From: Orbilia blumenaviensis
Taxonomy: Eukaryota > Ascomycota > Orbiliomycetes > Orbiliales > Orbiliaceae
Length of the DNA: 64,000 nucleotides
Direction: 5' to 3'
NCBI GenBank assembly: GCA_036872755.1
Contig: JAVHNS010000001.1
Coordinates: 3,658,001 to 3,722,000, forward strand
Shown here: positions 21,685-34,022 of the stretch, piece after piece
How positions within the stretch are numbered: the stretch's first letter is position 1
Layout of the letters: every line of letters starts with the position of its first letter
Program-made: the position numbers and the translations under genes
Notes under the pieces: model-generated
What the model was told of the DNA's origin: nothing
The model's database searches: none
The model's input: the letters and a program-made list of their open reading frames with translations, nothing else

Positions 21685-23487
21685 CTACATGATCGTACAA
21701 CCGCAGCACCCTTTGTCCTTCTTGCTCTTGGTGGGGACCTCATCTGGGTCTTTGACACGGATAGGTTCCCTCGAGGGCGGCCTTGGTGGTGGCGATTCTG
21801 GACGTGGCGCCGGAGGAAGAACCTTTGGCGATTCCGTCTTCGGTTCCTGTGATGACATTATTAGTGTTGATTTTACGAAAGAGGGGCTAAGGTTTGCACA
21901 TACAACCATCGGGGGTGAATCCCTCCGTTTTTCACTTGGTATAGGCCATTGGGCACTTTGTTCTCCGAAGTTGATCGCTTCCTTCGGTTCGATATCCTTT
22001 TCATGAAGCTTCAGGGGCCTTAGGTCCCTATCAAAAACAGCAGCAGGTGCACCCTCTCGTTCCCATTCCTCTTGTTGTAATCTCTTCGCAATAGTCGGAA
22101 TGATTTGTTGATCTTGGGGTAGTTTTGGATCCGGTGCATACGACCCGACTGCCCATGGTGGTTGGCCTTCGGGAGACTTATGATGAGGAAGAGCATTGAT
22201 AGTAGCGGACCCGCTGCCACCAGAACCTCGGTTCCCAGACGCAGATGCGGTTCTGAGCTTGGGCAGATTCTTTCCACCGGCTGCCGATGTTCGATGGGAG
22301 CTGGATGGGCGGCGTGGAGAGCTCTTAGACAAGCTGCGAGTCGTCCTATTGGGAGGAGTAGATGAGTTCGCTGTCCCAGGCGCCGACTTCTCTGGCGGTG
22401 TAACCGGTGGATCCTGAGATTCAAGAGTTTGAGATCGAGTCCGAGTTGCAGGATAAGAAATGCTCTGCACTTCATCCGAGTCGATGGAGCTAGACCTGGC
22501 TCTCTTCAGAGGGGAATTTCGTTCCAAAAATTGCAGTGGGATCGGGGCCGGCGAGGCCATATTGACAGGGATCTTCGATGGAGTATTCGATTTGCTCCGA
22601 GCTGCAGCCAGTTTCAGTGCGACACGTTCGGCCTCACGTTCCTCGGGAAGTCTCAGATCGAAGTCGTTATCCTCGAAGAGACCGCTGTCGTCTTCACCAC
22701 CCTTCTCGAATGAACTGTCCCAGGCGTTTGCATTTGGGCTTGTGTTTGGGTTCGCATTCCCTCGAGCCTCAGACATACGACCCATCGACAGCTTCCTTGA
22801 TGCAGTCTTAACCCATGCCTCGCTTGCAGTAGGTGTTTTCTTGAACTCGACAGACTCTATTCTCATCAACTTGTCGCGGTGAATCCAGCTAGAAGCCTCC
22901 CGGTTGTCGATGTCACCTGATAGATCGTACATTGCCGTAGCGGAGCTGTTGATATTCGGCAGAATTTCAGTGACACCGCTGATAGTCGACAATCGATTTG
23001 CGGAGTAGAGGTCGATCATAGAATCCCGGCCGTCTGCACTGCTTGGTGAACGACTGGACAGGGCAGGAGCACGAGGTGCAGCAAGAAAGTCGTCTTGAGA
23101 AATGTCGGCAGGGTTGGTGGCATAAGCATTCCTCGGAGTATCCCTTGAATAATCGCTGGTAGACCGACTGTAGTTTGCCGAAGGCTTCCTATTCTCGACT
23201 CCCTTAGGCTTAGTGACGGAACTGGTCCTAGACCGACTGGTGGTTCCGTTCCTGTTGGTGTTGGTATAACTATAATAGGTATTACCATCGTCCTCCTATA
23301 GTAGTAGCAAATGTGTATTTATAATTAGTACCAATGCCACATATCCCAGCGAATATCGTCCATAAAAAAAAGAATAAAAACTCACAGGAGCGTCTATTGG
23401 TACCGAGTAGTCCCAATCGCGATGACCGTGCGATGAAGACGGCGGGGTGATGCTGGCGACACCTCGAGATGCAGTGATGCTAGCCAT
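21685..23487 (-). CDS. Conserved fungal protein with C-terminal prenylation (CaaX) motif, function unknown
   Basis: Exons 23487-23386, 23295-21904 and 21846-21685 encode 551 residues. The first splice joins VPIDAP to EDDGNTYYSY. Most of the chain is Ser/Pro/Arg-rich and probably disordered. Three blocks look ordered or conserved: SSWIHRDKLMRIES near residue 170, an acidic/helical LPEEREAERVALKLAAARS, and PDPKLPQDQQIIPTIAKRL. It ends GCCGCTIM: CTIM is a CaaX box favouring farnesylation, and the two extra Cys could be palmitoylated, so plasma-membrane or endomembrane attachment is likely. The second intron (57 bp, GTATGT...CACAG, branch CACTAAT) is a multiple of three without a stop; retention would add 19 residues. 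The family seems widespread in moulds but I know no assigned function. Confidence 0.72.
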
Positions 23488-24674
23488 TGCGAGGTCGAGG
23501 GGGTTCCGGTAATTGGCTTGTGGCCTGCAAACTCGAAGGCTGGAGGTCGAAAATCCGGGGTGTTGATTTGGCGGTTTTAACGATTCAAGGGTTACTCCGT
23601 CAAGGGAGGACAGAACGAAAGTATTCGCCTCCCTGTGATGACGTTTCTCCCCCCGTTTAACAACTGTCCTGCGTCGAAGATGAAGATGGAAGTGGGGTTG
23701 AAGAAGTGAAAGTGGGTTTTGTGATCAGGAGGATCCGTTCTGGTTGGCCGTGAGCCAATCTTCGGTCGACAGCCACTTCGCTGGAGATGTAATGCCACGA
23801 TAGAATACAGCGGGCGCTACTGTGATATGACTTGTCGAGGAGGTTAGGCAAACACTCCTTTTTTTTTTCGGTTCAGTTCCAGTGTTTTCAATACCGTCGA
23901 CAGAGATCCGATTCGATAGAAATGAGTCTGACAGATTTAAAAATTGAAATATCCTGTCAAAAATAAAAATCTTCTATTTGAATCTGAGGAAAACACTCCG
24001 TGATGTTTCGAAATGTAGATAAAAAAGAGGCTTCTATGAGATGCAATGCAGGGTGTCTGATGAAATGCGAAATTAGAGGCTGTTAAATGTTACCGGCGGA
24101 GGGCTGCAAGAATCCAGGGTGACCGATGATGCTGAATGAAGTTGATTTGATGCAGGACATACACACCAAGAGAAAAAGAGGAAGGCGGCTAGAACGATGG
24201 AAGATCTTAAGATTGGTCGGAAGATACGAACCAAGGTCTGTCCGGCAAGGTTGTCTGTCCGGATGCTGGTGATTGGCAACTTTCTGCTGGAGAATGGCAG
24301 TGGCAGCTGGGATTGCGCAGCGATGAGGAGGTTTTTCGAGGAGGCGGATTTTGTTGGATGGGATGAGATGAATGGCAGGAGAGAAGGGTACCTCTAGCAC
24401 TAGGTAGGTATCTTCACAGGAAGAAAATAAAATAGAAGGAAAAAAAAAAAAAAAAAATAAAAGGAAAAATAGAAAATAGAAAAAAAAATAAAATGAAATA
24501 GAAAGAGGACAAGGGATACTACGACAATGCAACGACGACGACGATGACGATAATAACAATAATGTTTCTGCTAATATAACAAACCGACAATTTTCCAACC
24601 GCAATCAATGCAGCAGATTGAGAGAGTGACGAAGCAAGAATAAAAAATAAAATAAAATAAAAGACGAGACCAGA

Positions 24675-24690
24675 TCAGTCAGTCAGTCAG
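24675..24690. repeat. (TCAG)4 microsatellite
   Basis: Four perfect tandem copies of TCAG in non-coding DNA. Confidence 0.8.
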
Positions 24691-25136
24691 TAAGTACCCT
24701 GGGCTATGTCAGTACTTAGTGAGCAATTGCTTGCACAAAAAACAAAAAAAGAAGAAGAGGAAGAAGACAAGAGGATCCTGGGTGTGTGCAGGTGGATATC
24801 CAGAGAGAGGAAGCGGATGAGGAGGAGTAGGAGAGAGGGCGAGTGATCAGGCCAAGGACCGAAGGGCCAGAAAGGAGACGACGGGCTACACACGCGAGCC
24901 AAATCGAGGGAGACGATGCATACAAACTATCTGCGATGTCTGTCTGAAATGGATACTACATTACCATAACCAGTTACAGGCCTAGGTATGGTACCAAGTG
25001 CAAGGAGAGCGCGCCGGAAGGGATCTATCTCGACTCAACCTCGCCCAAGGTCGGAGAAAAGAGACACCAGAACAGCTGACCGATGAGAGACTGTCAACTC
25101 TGCAAAGGAGCATGCAATGCAAGACGTGTGTGCTCG

Positions 25137-25159
25137 AAGACTCAAGACTCAAGACTCAG
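25137..25159. repeat. Tandem 7-mer AAGACTC x 3
   Basis: Three perfect tandem copies of AAGACTC plus AG. Non-coding context. Confidence 0.8.
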
Positions 25160-27038
25160 AGGCAAAAAGAAAAATCCGCTTGGGGGTTATCCCAGGTCCA
25201 AAGGGGAAGCCAAATCTTAAGACCCTCGCCAGATGCACAGAATCACACAGCAGACAGCCCCGACAGGCTGCTGTCTTGTCAGGTCAGCAGCAAATGAGGG
25301 CTCTTAATTCTGAGTGCTATTGAATCTCGAAACCCGGCACTAACACGCGATAGGTAATATGGAAATTAAGCTCGTGGATTCCGATACGTTGACCCGAACA
25401 AATTTCGAGAGAGTCTGGGCGGCCAACCAAGTAGCCGTCTGGATCCAGAAAAAATTTCAAGAGGCCGAAGGGAGGGTTCGGATGAAATTTGATGTTTTAT
25501 TGCGACGTGAGAGAGAGAGAAGCCCAAGCCCCGACCACAGGTTCCAAAGACCAGACTCCGGAGGTTGTGAGCCTGTGATATTATGAATATGATGAGGGAA
25601 GGGAAGGGAAAATGCCCTTCCAGGAAACGATGGGGCCATCTTTTCAAAGAAGGGAGGCACCGAAGCCTAGGGAAGGAGTTATTCCTTTTCAGGAACGGAT
25701 GGCATGCCGCAGACCCTCCCACAGCGATGCCGGTGGAGCAAGATGTCGAGACACTGCAGGCGATGAACGGACCAGGCTAGCTAAGGCGGGGGTCAAGAAG
25801 CTGCCTCGAACGTCTGGGAACCAGGGTCTCCCACGCAGGGAATTTTCAAGGATCGCGACCTCGAACCGCATCCAAAAAATCATCCGAGTATCGATCTGAC
25901 CCCGGCGAATTCGCGCCTCATTCTTTTGCAAGAAAACAAAAAAGAAAAAGAGAACGAGCACCAAAACAACGGTTGCGACAGGGTTACAAGCGACCTTGAA
26001 TTCCATTCCACATTCTCTCATGATTATTTCGTCAAAGATCAACAGCGGCATTGATGTTTTTGTCTCCCAACGGCTTTTACAAAATTTGAACCCTGTGAGA
26101 TTTGAAGATTTTCAGGCGAGGGTATCCAGAACTTGGTGGGGCAAAAAGGAAAATCCTGCCTGTATGGAACCAATCAAACGCTGTTAGCGGACGGATGAGA
26201 ACCCAGTCATTTGGATTCTATGCATACGTCCATTGCATCTATACCCTCGACAAGCGAGGGTGAAAAGGGGTGGTCATCGGGACAGATATCTTTGCATTGC
26301 CATTTGTCGACGGCATCGACGCTACTGCGAGACGATTGCACGATGCTCAGCTGGACAAAAGTTAGAACAGTTCGACTCGAGTCGCACAGTGTCGCACCTA
26401 CCATGTGAACAATTAAACCCACCTAACTTAACTCGAACTGTGAGATGAACAGTGCTACGAGCTAGTTCTGTTTCGACTCAAAAGATAGAAACATATAAAA
26501 CATCCGAGGCCGCAGCCTGAGACCCAGACCCGGATCTCATGAACGCCACACAACACATCGCGATGTCAAGTCCGGAAGGTGAGACTCGGACCGAAAATAC
26601 CTTCTGCATATAAATCTGGACGCTCGAATGGAAACAAGGATATCCAGCCCGAGGATAACATTTTTTCTTTCGAAAGGAATAGGGAAAGCGTAGCCGTTGC
26701 ATTACTAGAACTGCAATTGTTACATCCACTAACTAAGGCAGCAGAGTATACAAGGTATCATGTATCCAACATGCATTAAAACCTCTACCTAGTCGCTCGA
26801 GATATTTTTATAAAACACGTATCTCGCTCCGCAGCATAAAAATTTATTATTAATTTTTTTCTAATATCAAATCCCGGAATCCCAGTTCAAAAGTATATTT
26901 TGGCCTCCAAAACCAGTCTGATACCAATATACGATACTTAGCTATTGCTCCGATCAATTAACTATTAGAATAACCGCATAATGTTATTATATTGAATCTA
27001 CATTGCCAATTTCGTTTAGCGGGGTAATATTATAACTA

Positions 27039-28101
27039 CTATCTAAACATTATCCTCAACCCCAACCACAATACAAGAATCCCTCCAAATTTTCCCCTCG
27101 CCCACTTCATCAAACGCATGATCTGCGTAACCGCCGTCCCCAACGTTTGCCAAACCTGACAATCATTCAATAGCACACCTCCCTGATCCCTCCACACCCC
27201 AGCCACAGCAGCCCACACCGTCGTAGCGGCACCCTGCGCCGTGGTTCTCCACAAAAACTTCCAATCTTCCTTCTCCCCCCACTCTTCCTTAGTTGCTTCA
27301 TCCATATGTTTCTACAATCCGGTCCATATCAATCCCGGATTAACAGAAGTAGCATGGATACCCATACTCCCATATCGGTGGTCTATCTCATTCGTCATCC
27401 ATATATTCACACACTTAGATTCACCATATGAGATATCTCCATGGATCATAAGACGTTTTCGTGAAGTTGTAAGCATTAAGAGGTGGCGGGTTATGGCGTG
27501 GGCGCCCGACGTTACGGTTACTACCCGAGATGGGGATGAAAGGGTTAACGAGGCTATCAAGACGGGTTTTCGAGGCTGGAATAGGAGGAAGTGGCTTAAG
27601 TGATTAACCGCGAATTGGGACTCGAAACCGTCAGGGGTCGCAGAAAACGGTGTGGTCATAATACCTGGGGACTTGATGTTGGGTCTGATGGCCTGGTTGC
27701 GGTAGTTAGTGCTTATGTTGGGGGGCTTAATAAAGGCACGTACCCGCATTGCAATTAGGAGATCCAACGTATCGCTTTTCCGCAAGAACTCCGTAGCTCT
27801 ACGCCTTACGCTTTCCAGACTATCAATGAGAATTATTGGTATTTTTATGCGTTTCTTCAATATCTTTCGCGATAGCTTCGGCTAAATCGACCTTTTCCTG
27901 AGAACCGCCCCGAGCATTTATAAAAACCTTCGCACTAGTAGCATACAGCGCTTTGGTAGTTTCTACGCCGATACCACTAGTGCAGCCAGTGATTAGGAAG
28001 ACTTTAGCATTGAGTCTTCCAACAAGGCCTTCGTCTTGAATGGTTTGGAAGGCAGTGGGGCGGACGCCACCTACACGTTGAGGCGAAGCATTGATAGATA
28101 T
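27039..28101 (-). pseudogene. Broken short-chain dehydrogenase/reductase (WWOX/retinol-dehydrogenase-like)
   Basis: Read in three frames, this spells most of an SDR. There is an N-terminal Rossmann segment (KVFLITGCTSGIGVETTKAL, containing TGxxxGIG), a middle SLESVRRRATEFL, CNAGIM split by a plausible intron (27743-27665), VNHLSHFLLFQ, a Ser block RVVTVTSGAH, YGESKCVN (YxxxK catalytic pair), and a C-terminal HMDEATKEEWG...GAATTVWAAV. Disruptions: the first frame stops at 27825-27823, a shift is needed near 27840, another near 27750, and TAG at 27314-27312 separates WTGL from KHMDEA. That TAG sits where the family has Gln; CAG to TAG is a single C-to-T change. No in-frame ATG precedes the first block. 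The enzyme would have been an NAD(P)-dependent oxidoreductase of unknown substrate. Sequencing error could explain one break but hardly four. Confidence 0.82.
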
Positions 28102-29606
28102 CTAATAGGTTGCTATTGCCGCAGGTTTTGTATTTCTGTAGAGATTTTATAGTACTTCGGAAGGAGAGTGTATAAGATTGCGTGCTGATAATACTGAGGG
28201 CTTGCAATTGACTAAAGGGAATAGATCTTCCTTAAGACCCGTCGAACAATTGGCATCTGACCAATAGTCAAACCTCAAAACTAAGCGGCCGGAAGGCAGT
28301 CCATGATACCAGTCCATTCGAATCGACCAATAGCGCTCTGTCGTAGTTAAGTTCAAGTATCATGATATCATAATACATGATTGCACTTTAGTCTTGGCCC
28401 CAAACCACCCATCAGCCCACAAACATATTACCGCGATCGGATCTATCGTGTATATATTGGTATTCTTAATGCGGCTCTGATGTTACAATCCGATAGACTG
28501 TAAATAGGCTTTTCATTGTGGTTGTATTATCAATATCAATACACCCCGCATAGGAGTTAAGCGGTGTAAACCCGCGGACTTAAAATGTATAATGAGAGGT
28601 ATAAAATGTTATTAGTAATATTCATTATCCATGGTACAGTGTCCCCAGAAACCACGATTCTGTATCACAAAGTTAAAATTTTGGAGATAACGGTTCCAAC
28701 GGTCCACAAGACCAGTTCCGATGTAGCTGTGGCACCAACTGAATATAGACTTTTTGTGAAACCATTTATCGCTCGAACAAACGTTAACACTTGTTACATA
28801 TATTTGGGGAATGATTGGGAGTTCGAAGCTTCATGGTACCCTAAAGAATATTATTCTGTTAAAGTTCCTCAGCTAAATCGATGGAGCTTTGCCGGCTAAA
28901 ATCATTAACCTAGCTAGAGGCTTATATCTATTTGCGTAGAAGTGAACAGAGATGTTGGTGTTGGATTTTGGCGCTAAATTTTTTTGTTGTTGGGAATTAC
29001 CCGTTTTGGATCCGTTTATTTCCTATATTGGTTAGAATCCTAATCCGGCGACTGGAATCTAGTATCTAACTCCAAATTTAAAGGCTAACGCTTGCAGGAA
29101 CTGGAAGATGGCCGCCTCTTCCCTACGTCATGAATCAGTTTACTCTGCTTTGTTTTGTTTTAGCTTGGGTTTGTAGCCAGCTTATAAGCCTGTTCTTACA
29201 GGCAGACTTGTCTACATAGGTTGGGATTACTACGAAACTAGGTTGGGATTATGTTCTAAACGCATCTGTCAAATATGTCCGTTAAATTGAACTTGACGGG
29301 TATTAATTTAAACTGAGGTAGATAGGGTCATCCGTATGCACTATGAGTAGTCTCGAATCTAATGACCACTAATACTTATATAAATGAAATTTTATATTAG
29401 TAAATCTAGTGAACCTCCAATTCCCGACAGTAATCTTGTACATAATATTTGTTATCATATGGTATCATTAAACCAGAACCTATATCCCTTTAGCAGCGCT
29501 ATCCCGGGCTGATGTTTTCCTCCCAACTTTATATACCGAAAGCTTATATTAATGCGGACACATTCTTTTTTCCTCCTTGCACTGCCAATCCAATAAACAC
29601 AACCCA
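28102..29606. other. AT-rich intergenic region, no gene recognised
   Basis: Contains a 104-codon plus-strand frame (28585-28899) and a 69-codon minus-strand frame (28147-28356). Neither has recognisable similarity. Nothing else supported. Confidence 0.45.
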
Positions 29607-32600
29607 CTAACTTCCACTCCAAAACGGAGTAACTGGTAGCATTCTCGTCCAATAATTTGAGTCCCCTCCATCCTTAAAGTAGTGATCCGCAGAATTTCCC
29701 AGCCTATCCTTACTGTTTACATCCGCTCCAGCAGCCTTCAAAACTTCTATCACCTTCTTATGACCCGGTCGGCTTGCATAATGCAATGGAGTCCACTTAT
29801 CCTTATCAACGGCATCGACTGCAACTCCATTATCTAAAAGAAGACGCACCGTATCTACGCTTCCGCCCATGGCCGCATAGTGTAATGCTACGCGTCCAAA
29901 GCCATCTTTATTCGTCAACGATGCGCCCCCCGCGAGCAGATTTTTGATGACATTAGCGTATCCATAGATCGCAGCATACTCCAGGCCTCCTCGTCCTGAA
30001 TCCTCGACCGCGCTTAGGTCGGACCCTCGTTGAATGAGCATTTCGATAATTCCTTCATCCGCGTCTTCTTTATCGATGGCTGTGATCAGCGCATCTCGGC
30101 CATACTTGTCTCTTAAAAGTAAGCCAGGCTGATTCCGCGACAATAGTTCCATAACTTCCTTAAAGTGAAGTTTCGAAGCCGCAAGATGCAGTGCGGTCCG
30201 CTGGTCGTTATCCTGCACATTTTGGTCCGTCTCTTTATGCGAGATGAATTCCTCTACAACTTCTGGTCTGTTCTCAATCGCGGCGAGATGTAAGGCGGTC
30301 CGCCTATCCTTTTGCCTGCCGTTGATGTCTGATCCTCGGTCGATGAGGAGCTTCACTAAGTCAAGTTTGCCTTGGCGCGCTGCCACATGTAGAGGTGCCA
30401 TGCCCTCTTTATCTCTCGCCAGTAGATCGGATCCTGAATCTATGAGAGCCAATGATATCTTGTAATGCCCCATTTCAACTGCGAGGTGCAGGGCGATCTG
30501 GTCAGTGGGTCTTGCTTTTACGTTCGGGTCCGCGTTGTGCTTGAGCAATATCGTAATAACTTCATGATTTCCGTTCTTTGCAGCAAGGTGCAATGGAGTG
30601 TAGCCTCTCTTGTCCATTTGATTGATATCCGTTCCTGTTTGTGCCATCCAGTCTAAAACCACGTGGTAGCCTTTAGCAGATGCTTCCAGAAGTAGATCCG
30701 ACTTGTCAACTAAATTGAGGAGCAAGAATTTGATGATTTGAGGTCCGTTGGTATAACCGCCAGCGTTATGCTTGTCGATAACAGCATACAAAAGGTCTTT
30801 GTCGATGGGTCCACCGTAGAAAAGAATTAACCGCGCGATTTCAATGTATCCATATTGAACAGCCAACCCGACTGGAACTTCGTGCTCGTCATTCCATGTA
30901 TTTGCGCCAACACCATGTAGCAGAGTTTGGAAGACTAGGTTAAGGTCTCCCCTCGCAGCTGCCGCATGAAGTCTGAATGGCTCGATAACCTTCTGCCGTT
31001 TTGATAGTTCCGGTATTTTATCGATTGGGAATCCAATGAATCTGGCCGCGAACTCCGTCATTGCCTTTCTTGCTGCTGGAACAGATTGGTCTTCTGAACC
31101 AAGGGTCTTATTAAAAACGTCAATAAGACGCAAAAAGAGTCCACCTGCTTCTCCATACCGATCCTGATCTGTAAGGATATTTGCTTTCCTCTCGCAAAGA
31201 TAGGTAAGACGGTCACAAGTCTCCCTAATGGAATCCTGCGATTTGGACTGTGATTTGGATATTGTAACAATTTCCTCTAGAGTGTCGAATGGATCCTGAA
31301 GCATATGGAGTTCGCACAAAATTGGGATAAGTATTCTGTAAGAATCTTCAACGGAGACGGAACTACTCAGTTGTAGAACTTCAGCCAGGCTGCGGATTGT
31401 ATCATCGAACAACGTCACGTCCCCTGCTCCAGACCCGTCCATGACACGTGTATCTCCACCCAATTTCTCTACACATTGCATAAGGTCACCCAAGAAGCTT
31501 CCAAGTAGATACTGGGCACTTATTCTCTGTAAGCTAGCTTGAACAACAACACCAATTTGCGATGGTGGTGGCTGGGCCGTGGTGGCGGGCATCGTTTGAC
31601 GGTTAAAGATCCTTCTTCCATCTATGTCGTGGTCGCGACAGAATCCCGGAATATCATCTATTTGCTCGCTTGGGGTGCCTCTAGAAATCCACCAGTCGTA
31701 TATTATACGATTGAATCGATTATTAGGTCCAACGATCCACAGATTTGGTTGCGACGTAAGAGGGGAGATGTCGGTGAAACTGGACATCCAAAGCGAAAAC
31801 ATAGCTGCCACCTCTTCCTTGTCTACTGTCCATGGAGTCCAAATGTTATCGATTTTTTCTCGCTTCAGTGTGATCTGTAGTTCGCTCAGCCCGCTCATAG
31901 AGTCACCCTCGATCGAAACCGGTATCTTCCAAGTAAACCTGGAAATGTCTTCGTATCCTTTCTTCAAGGAATGTCTCCCATTGGATCTGTCAAACGCCCA
32001 GTGCATGGTATTTTGAAGAGTACTAACTAATTCGTCAACAGTTTCCGAAAACTGTGAGGGCCATTTCGTCAATTCAGATAATCGGACCCGTGAACTGAGA
32101 ATCTCATTAGCATAGGCCGCGACAGCCGAGGGCGAGCTAGTCGGGACAGGTGAAAACGGTGGTTGAAATACGTTCGAGGTTGGTACGATTCGCCAAATAT
32201 GACATTTGTTGATATCTTTTGCCATAAGATCCAGCTCATAACCTTCAGGGAGCTCCTTGGTTTGAGGAATTGCAGAAAGATTTCGTCGGACATAAGCTTT
32301 CAAGAGGATCATAATTCCAGTCGCAAGTAGTTGAGCAACGGATGCCGACCAGTTCATCGCACGAAGCCTTATTAGAAGGTTATTGTCAGCTTCCTGCACA
32401 ATATGCAACAGAATCGAGGTGGCCATTACCCTATAAATTGAAGTACGAAGCCTACAAAGCACTATATCAGTACGGTATCTTATCATCGACCCTTTAGTTA
32501 ATTTTAGCTAAAGGGGGGGGGGGGGGCTTGACTTACAAACGACAGTGACCACAGATCCGAGTAAGGTCCAAAATTCCAGTCTGTGTAGATTCGGTGCCTT

Positions 32601-34022
32601 TCGAGAAGTCCTGATAACTCTACCATCGCCTTTATCATATATAGCATACGATCGGAAGGACTGATCACCGACAGTTTGCCCACGCTGCAGCCAGACCACT
32701 TGATATTGCGTATTGTTCGCCTTCGCTTCCCATGTCTCTTCCACAGTACTAGCTTCGACAACATATGCACAAAGAAATGAGCCCAACATGATACCGAGAG
32801 TACCGATGAGAGTGAGTGGAAATGCATATTTAGGGACTCCGCTTGCTAGGTTTAGGTGTTGTGTATTTGGATGAAGCGTAATGATGCCGTCGTATATAAG
32901 AACACCGAATTGGAGTGCAACGCCGATTACGGCAACAATGGCGTATTCCCACGGGCGTACCACACCGCCAGAGACATTCAGGAAGATATTTGGGGCTGCT
33001 TGTGAGCTTGGGGAGAGTTCCGAGGACTTGCTTGAAGTTCGGGCTGCGGTTCGTCGAAAAGGTCGTAACTTCTTTTTCCCCAAATTGTTTCCCGTCTCGA
33101 GTTCCCGGCTGCTCGCCGATACGAATATCCCCCTTTCCTTTGCGATTTCCAAGGAGAGAATTTCAATATTATTAGCACCGCTACCTAATTTTTGCAGACT
33201 GTGTGTGCTTCTGTTGGAGGTATCGTATATCAATTCTACAGTCGAAGGAGATCCTATCACTCGAACAATTCCGGAGCCGTTCCAGAGCTCACATATATCT
33301 TCAGACGTCGAGCTAGTGGTGACCAACAATTTGTGAGTGAGACTTCAAAGAGTGAATTTCATGGATAAAATGCGCTCTACCTCATAAGTTCTAGCTCCGC
33401 AGCAGCATCAGGTTCTCTGGCCCTGCCAACAAGGGCTTGTAACCATCGTGCACCCCCTACTCTAATCGCTGAGATAACACCAGTCAAGATTCCAATGGGT
33501 GCACACGCAAATATCAGGTTTTCAACCCATGATGTGCTGTGGCTCAGGAATTGAAGTGCAACCCGTTCGCCAAAGAGAGTTAGTAGGGGACCTGCGATCA
33601 ATATACTAGTTAGTGTCTATCCAAGCACTTCTATAAGGTAGTATATGGGAGTCAAGGAGCTGGAGTTTTTGCCCTTGCGAAGGTCATTTTGTGTTGTTTT
33701 GCCTTGATAGTGTCTCAACACCAAGCACTGGCGCCGAGGCTGCGCTAAACACTTTTCTGAGAATCTCAAGCTAGCTATCTCAAGCTAGACTTCCCGCCTG
33801 TTTGTGCAACTAGCTTTGCAGGGTCCACCAGACTATCTTGATATTCTCACACGCTTGAAAAATGAGGGAGGAAAGCAAAGCGGTTACACAAAAAAAATAG
33901 AACTCACCTAAATCGCTGAAGAGATTATTGGAGAAATTTGAAGTCTCGCCGGTGTCTTCGGAGTCAGCCCTTGCAAACGAACAGTAGGAACTTAGAGCAA
34001 GAGTCACGAAGAGGAACAGCAT
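29607..34022 (-). CDS. Multi-membrane-span ankyrin-repeat protein
   Basis: Five exons, 34022-33908, 33591-33381, 33312-32537, 32451-32430 (22 nt) and 32367-29607, encode 1294 residues. Introns are 316, 68, 85 and 62 bp. Signal-like MLFLFVTLALSSYCSFA begins the protein. SDLGPLLTLFGERVALQF and FACAPIGILTGVISAIRVGG follow, then CELWNGSGIVRV, a block characteristic of a large ascomycete membrane-ankyrin family. Helices recur around VAVIGVALQFGVLIYDG, LIGTLGIMLGSFLCAYVV and LLGSVVTVVCFVLQFIGL; the last exists only if the 22-nt exon is included. Residues ~840-1285 hold about ten ankyrin repeats (YTPLHLAAKNGNHEVITILL, APLHVAARQGKLDLVKLLID, WTPLHYASRPGHKKVIEVLK). It is presumably a membrane scaffold; family members have no settled role, though their spread suggests self/non-self or stress signalling (inference). 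Intron 3 carries a C14 tract. The frame is intact across all joins. Confidence 0.8.

Larger units (their letters stand above)
23488..27038. other. 3.5-kb stretch without a recognised gene
   Basis: The first 500-1000 bp are probably promoter of the CaaX protein gene. The rest holds AT-rich runs near 24430-24500, a TCAG repeat (24675-24690), a GACTC-type repeat (25137-25159) and unrecognised open frames up to 120 codons. Those frames have skewed composition and no domain. Confidence 0.45.

Noticed and set aside
24998..25899. Several 65-99-codon plus-strand frames
   Set aside because: No domain, overlapping frames of similar length, no splice-supported extension.
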